From: JAAYEL01 sp964344625
GTDB lineage: Bacteria; Bacillota; Clostridia; Tissierellales; Peptoniphilaceae
Reading direction: 5' to 3'
Assembly (NCBI GenBank): GCA_964344625.1
Contig: CAYFNZ010000034.1
Span: 1-10,564, forward strand
Length of the DNA: 10,564 bases
Part shown: in pieces, positions 6,792 to 10,564 of the stretch
Numbering within the stretch: the first letter of the stretch is position 1
Layout: every line of letters starts with the position of its first letter
Translations under genes and position numbers: made by a program
Notes under the pieces: model-generated
Told to the model about the DNA's origin: nothing
The model's input: the letters and a program-made list of their open reading frames with translations, nothing else
Database searches by the model: none

Positions 6792-7496
6792 ATGAGTAAA
6801 TATAAGATACTTGTAGCAGAAGATGATAAGGCAATTAGGGATTCCTTGGGAATTTATTTAAGAAATGCAAACTATGATGTTTACTATGCTCAAGATGGAC
6901 TTGAGGCTGTAGACATCTTTAACAAGGAGAGCATTGACCTTGTAATAATGGACCTCATGATGCCCAAGATGGACGGGACTCAAGCCATAATCAAGATTAG
7001 GGACAAGTCATTTGTTCCAATAATCATCCTATCTGCTAAGTCTGAAGACTACGATAAGGTCATAGGCCTTGATATAGGGGCTGATGACTACATAACAAAG
7101 CCCTTTAATCCTTTGGAGCTAATAGCTAGGGTAAATTCCAACATTAGGAGATTCTATAACTATAAGCCTAACCAAAAGACTGAAACATCTATTACGGTTT
7201 CTGGATTAAGCCTGGATACACTTGAAAAAAATATTGATGTAGATGGAAGGCTGGTAAACCTGACTTCTAGGGAGTATGGCATCTTGGAGCTTTTGATGTC
7301 CCACCCAAACCAGGTTTTTACAAGTGACCAAATTTATGAGCATGTCTGGGACGAGGAAGCCATAGATTCAAAGACCGTAACAGTCCATATAAGAAGGATA
7401 AGGGAGAAGATAGAAATAAATCCCAACAAGCCGCAATACCTCCAAGTGGCCTGGGGAATAGGTTACAAATTTGTTGATAAGGATAGGAGGACCTGA
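6792..7496 (+). CDS. OmpR/PhoB-family response regulator (VanR-like)
   Basis: The protein has 234 residues, standard for the family. The receiver domain (about 4-118) has the acidic pocket D11/D12, the phospho-acceptor aspartate D54 (in VIMDLMMP), the conserved S81 and K103 (in DYITKPF). The winged-helix DNA-binding domain spans about 137-229, with the transactivation loop and recognition helix around TVTVHIRRIREKI (195-207) and the C-terminal hairpin ending in GIGYKF. It should be phosphorylated by the kinase encoded next and regulate transcription, probably of its own operon. The receiver's C-terminal part resembles VanR-type regulators from memory; this was not tested by a search. The start follows GGAGG (6781-6785) by 6 bases. 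Its TGA stop overlaps the kinase ATG by one base. Confidence 0.93.
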   Translation: MSKYKILVAEDDKAIRDSLGIYLRNANYDVYYAQDGLEAVDIFNKESIDLVIMDLMMPKMDGTQAIIKIRDKSFVPIIILSAKSEDYDKVIGLDIGADDYITKPFNPLELIARVNSNIRRFYNYKPNQKTETSITVSGLSLDTLEKNIDVDGRLVNLTSREYGILELLMSHPNQVFTSDQIYEHVWDEEAIDSKTVTVHIRRIREKIEINPNKPQYLQVAWGIGYKFVDKDRRT

Positions 7497-9652
7497 TGAA
7501 AAAAAACATTCAATATAAGGTAACATTTATCACGGTATTTATTTTGTTGGCGTCATTATTGTCATCAATTGGAGTTGTAAATATTAAAAGTGATTTTTTC
7601 GAGAAAGACAATAGGGACTATATAGTAAATGAATTGGCAAACCCTATAATTTCAGAGTCTTTTAATAAGTACGGTAATGGGGATTCTAATATTGGCAATG
7701 ATGAATTTATTAAATATTCGGCCGATTTAAAGCTTTCTAGCAACTATTATTTTACAAAAGAATTTAGAGAAAATAATCCAGAAAAAATAGTAATCCAAGA
7801 AGATGATGGGTCTACAAGAATATTTGCAAATAAGAAGGCTTTTCAAGATTACTTAGATTATAACGAAAATTATCAAACTAGGATAATAAAGAATAACCAA
7901 AAAGATTTAGAGGAAAAGGAAACTTACTATACTAAAAACTCGAATTATACAAAAGAACTAAATAATATGGACAATATTTATTGGATAAAAGCCACCTATA
8001 AAAATGGTAAGTATAGTATTGATTCAAATGAAAAAGAGATAAAATCTGAAGATGACTTAAGGAGATTTCAATTTATAAAGACGGAAATTGAAAATAGACT
8101 AGACGATTTAGAGGTGGAAAGAAATGGATATGAGGATGCAACGATATATGTCCCAGATCCAGTCGTAGAAGAGATGACTGCTAACTACCAAATAGATTTT
8201 AATAATCAGGGATTAAAAGCCAGGTTGGAGTCAAGAGACTTTATTGTAAATTTTATGCTTAAAGTCCTAATTTCATTGGCGGTTGTAGGGGTTATAACCC
8301 TTATATTTACAACCTTTATCAATTATCATAAAGCCATAGAAAATAAGACATTTACAGCTCTTACAGATATTCCTATTGAAGTATATGCTTTGGTATATTT
8401 CCTTGCAATAAGTTCTCCTATAGTTGGGATTAATGCGATAGGCGATAGGGTTGTATATAGGTTTAGCCTAGATTTTTATAAAAATACCTTATATCAGTAT
8501 GCAGTATCATTTTTTGCATCCTTACTTGCTATGGTCCTTGTGATATACCTAGTTCAAATCTTAAAGTCAATCTATCATGAAGGTAAAGATTCTTTTGTAT
8601 TTAAAAAATCTATCATAATAAGAATCTTTGGGGCTATATTTAAGTATTTGAAAAAGTTGGTATTTGCCCTATTTTCAAAGTATGGTCCAACATCAAGGGG
8701 CTTTTTTATAGGAGCCTATCTACTATTTGCCTTGCTTGGTTATTTAATTACTGGAGCTATAGGTGGGGGAGTCTTAATATTCTTAGTAGGTATGCTAATC
8801 CTAACCGGTGTATTCTATTTGTTGCATAGCTATTTTTCGGATTTAAGAGAAATTGAGCATATGGCAGACCAAATAGCTCAAGGAAATTACGATATTAAAA
8901 TTGATGAGAAGAAAAACCTATATAAAAATCTTTCTCATTCCTTAAATACGGCAGGCGATAGCCTAAGTTTAGCCATAGCTAGGGAGCTAAAGTCCGAGAG
9001 AATGAAGACGGAGTTGATTACAAATGTAAGCCATGACCTAAAGACTCCTCTTACATCGATTATCAACTACTCACAGCTTGCTTCAGAAGAGGGAGCCTCT
9101 CAAGAGGATATTCAAAAATACAACAAGATAATTTTTGAAAAATCTTTGAGGCTAAAGGAACTCATAGAAAATCTATTTGAAGTTTCTAAGGTAAATAGTA
9201 ACAATGTTGAGCTTAAATTAATGGATATAAATTTTTCAGAAATGGTCAAGCAAATGGCGGGAGAATGGCTTGATAAGCTAGATGAGAAAAATATTTCTAT
9301 AGTATCAGACATAGAAGATGACATAGTTTTAAAACTAGATGGTCAGCAAACTTATAGAATCTTAGATAATGTATTTTCAAATATATATAAATATGCTCTT
9401 GAAGGCACTAGGGTATATGTGGACTTAGTTAAGCATGAAAAATGTATTTTGAAAATCAAAAATATCTCCAAATATCCGTTAAATATTTCAGCCGAAGAGC
9501 TGATGGAAAGATTTACAAGAGGAGATGCTTCAAGGTCTACAGAAGGCTCAGGTTTGGGACTTTCAATAGCAAGTTCCCTTACACAAATTCAAGGTGGAAA
9601 ATTTGACATAGAGATTCTAGGCGATTCCTTTATGGTTGAGATTATTTTTTAG
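7496..9652 (+). CDS. Multi-pass membrane sensor histidine kinase
   Basis: The protein has 718 residues. Predicted layout: transmembrane helix 9-28; a charged, Asn/Lys/Glu-rich extracytoplasmic sensor region 29-249; then helices at about 250-274, 294-315, 334-355, 402-420 and 422-444; a HAMP-like linker about 446-490; the dimerisation/phosphoacceptor domain with VSHDLKTP (His513); and a C-terminal ATPase domain. The N box is RILDNVFSN (621-629), the F box ERFTRGD (671-677) and the G2 box GSGLGLSIA (684-692). The usual G1 box DxGxG is missing; KNISKYPLN (655-663) stands in its place. I believe this also occurs in related clostridial kinases, from memory. AGGAGG (7485-7490) lies 5 bases before the start, inside the end of the regulator gene, indicating translational coupling. 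It should phosphorylate that regulator in response to an envelope signal. The ligand is unknown. Confidence 0.92.
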   Translation: MKKNIQYKVTFITVFILLASLLSSIGVVNIKSDFFEKDNRDYIVNELANPIISESFNKYGNGDSNIGNDEFIKYSADLKLSSNYYFTKEFRENNPEKIVIQEDDGSTRIFANKKAFQDYLDYNENYQTRIIKNNQKDLEEKETYYTKNSNYTKELNNMDNIYWIKATYKNGKYSIDSNEKEIKSEDDLRRFQFIKTEIENRLDDLEVERNGYEDATIYVPDPVVEEMTANYQIDFNNQGLKARLESRDFIVNFMLKVLISLAVVGVITLIFTTFINYHKAIENKTFTALTDIPIEVYALVYFLAISSPIVGINAIGDRVVYRFSLDFYKNTLYQYAVSFFASLLAMVLVIYLVQILKSIYHEGKDSFVFKKSIIIRIFGAIFKYLKKLVFALFSKYGPTSRGFFIGAYLLFALLGYLITGAIGGGVLIFLVGMLILTGVFYLLHSYFSDLREIEHMADQIAQGNYDIKIDEKKNLYKNLSHSLNTAGDSLSLAIARELKSERMKTELITNVSHDLKTPLTSIINYSQLASEEGASQEDIQKYNKIIFEKSLRLKELIENLFEVSKVNSNNVELKLMDINFSEMVKQMAGEWLDKLDEKNISIVSDIEDDIVLKLDGQQTYRILDNVFSNIYKYALEGTRVYVDLVKHEKCILKIKNISKYPLNISAEELMERFTRGDASRSTEGSGLGLSIASSLTQIQGGKFDIEILGDSFMVEIIF

Positions 9653-9661
9653 GAAGTAAGT

Positions 9662-10564
9662 ATGAAAAAGAAAAAAATAAGAGAAATATTCTTATTTGGA
9701 TTTATTATAGTAATAATACTTGTGCTTCTTTTACTATATAAATACAAGGAAAAAACTATGGAATTTATACCCAGTCTACTTTTGATAGACAAGGACAATA
9801 TATCAGCTCAAGCATATGGGGTTATAGATTTAAAAACAGGTAGGATGTTAGCCGCTAAAGGTGAGAAAGAGCAAGTGAAGACAGCTAGCCTAGCAAAGCT
9901 ATTTTCAATTCATATGGTAAATGGCCTAAAGTACATGGATTCTTATATAGAGATTAGTCAAGACAATTTAGATCTGGTAGGCCATAATTCATCCATGTCC
10001 AATTTGCTGCCGGGGACATATTTCTTAGAAAATATCTACCATGCAATCCTTGCTCCTTCAGGCAATGATGCCATGTATGCCCTAGCCGATAATATTGGCA
10101 AGGATATGAATCCTGAACTTGAAACTTGCCAGGATAGACTAGATGAATATACTCAGGCTCTAAATAAGTTTATAAAAGAAGAGGGCTTTTTAAATACAAG
10201 TATAAAAGATGTTACGGGATATTACGGCAAGACTTATTCGTGCGTTGAAGACTTAAGTAAGCTTAGCCAAGAACTCCTAAAAAAGAAATGGTTTAGAAAT
10301 ATGACCGGCCAATATCAATACCTCAGCCGCACTCCATCTGGCAAAAGCCTAGTCTGGGACAATACAAATAAATTTTTAAATCCAGATTCAAAATTTTATA
10401 ATCCTAATATCCATGGGATAAAAACGGGCTCCTTAGAGAATTACAAGAATATAATCAGCCTTTATGAGGATGAACAATCCAGCTTATTAATAATTGTTAT
10501 AGGGTCTAAGACTGATGATTTGAGGTATGAAGACACCCTAAATTTAATAGAAAAGTATAAATAA
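9662..10564 (+). CDS. Serine-type D-alanyl-D-alanine carboxypeptidase (peptidase S11, DacA-like)
   Basis: A penicillin-binding-type enzyme that removes the terminal D-Ala from peptidoglycan stem peptides outside the membrane. It has 300 residues. A lysine-rich N-terminus and a hydrophobic helix (10-27) form a signal anchor with no evident cleavage site. The three active-site motifs are present: S76-L-A-K79 (SxxK), S133-G-N135 (SxN) and K254-T-G256 (KTG). The protein ends soon after the catalytic domain and lacks the C-terminal beta domain and amphipathic anchor of classical DacA/PBP5, so it is attached through its N-terminus. The AGGAAG ribosome binding site (9651-9656) overlaps the kinase TAG stop, and the gap is 9 bases, so it is co-transcribed and probably a target or functional partner of the two-component system. 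The TAA stop is the last codon in the window, so the gene is complete. The operon may continue beyond. Confidence 0.92.
   Translation: MKKKKIREIFLFGFIIVIILVLLLLYKYKEKTMEFIPSLLLIDKDNISAQAYGVIDLKTGRMLAAKGEKEQVKTASLAKLFSIHMVNGLKYMDSYIEISQDNLDLVGHNSSMSNLLPGTYFLENIYHAILAPSGNDAMYALADNIGKDMNPELETCQDRLDEYTQALNKFIKEEGFLNTSIKDVTGYYGKTYSCVEDLSKLSQELLKKKWFRNMTGQYQYLSRTPSGKSLVWDNTNKFLNPDSKFYNPNIHGIKTGSLENYKNIISLYEDEQSSLLIIVIGSKTDDLRYEDTLNLIEKYK

Noticed and set aside
6792..10564. A glycopeptide-resistance (van) cluster.
   Set aside because: There is no ligase, dehydrogenase or VanX-type dipeptidase. The carboxypeptidase has serine-type SxxK/SxN/KTG motifs and lacks the zinc motifs of VanY. Only the regulatory layout is reminiscent.
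1..10564. A CRISPR array, insertion sequence, phage segment, toxin-antitoxin pair or other defence system.
   Set aside because: No repeat arrays, transposase, integrase, terminal repeats or small paired genes are visible. The intergenic regions are short and explained by regulatory elements.

Overview
The window comes from an AT-rich, low-GC Gram-positive (Firmicutes-type) bacterium. It carries the class I heat-shock order hrcA-grpE-dnaK-dnaJ, CIRCE operators, purine-rich Shine-Dalgarno sites in front of every gene, and arginine codons that are almost all AGA/AGG. The style of the proteins suggests an anaerobic coccus of the Peptoniphilaceae/Tissierellia (for example Anaerococcus or a relative). 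That placement is an impression and was not tested by a search.

Positions 1-4886 hold the chaperone locus on the + strand. A sigma-A-like promoter (TTGACA-N17-TATCAT) lies between two CIRCE operators: a perfect one upstream of the -35 and an imperfect one at the predicted transcription start. A third, solitary GAGTGCTAA half-site sits just before the hrcA ribosome binding site. HrcA (the repressor that binds CIRCE), GrpE (nucleotide exchange factor) and DnaK (Hsp70) are closely spaced. A long hairpin then separates dnaK from dnaJ, and dnaJ has its own extended -10 promoter with no CIRCE. HrcA closes a feedback loop by repressing its own operon. DnaK, DnaJ and GrpE form one folding machine. 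The locus ends at a strong bidirectional terminator.

Positions 4929-6605, on the - strand and convergent with dnaJ, encode a membrane-anchored MutS-like ATPase. It has the MutS core and the ABC-type ATPase domain but no mismatch-recognition domain, so it is unlikely to be a classical mismatch-repair protein.

A 186-bp divergent intergenic region follows. Positions 6792-10564, on the + strand, then hold a tight three-gene operon: an OmpR/PhoB-type (VanR-like) response regulator, a large multi-pass sensor histidine kinase and a membrane-anchored serine D-alanyl-D-alanine carboxypeptidase. The coupling (1-base overlap, then a 9-base gap) suggests a cell-envelope or peptidoglycan-responsive circuit. 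The last gene ends exactly at the window edge.

No RNA genes, CRISPR arrays, insertion sequences, phage genes or frameshifted genes were seen. There is no gene-free stretch longer than 300 bases. I see no clearly new defence or mobile system. The most unusual items are the operator layout before hrcA, the dnaK/dnaJ hairpin-promoter junction, the membrane-tethered MutS homologue and the kinase with a divergent ATP-binding G1 box.
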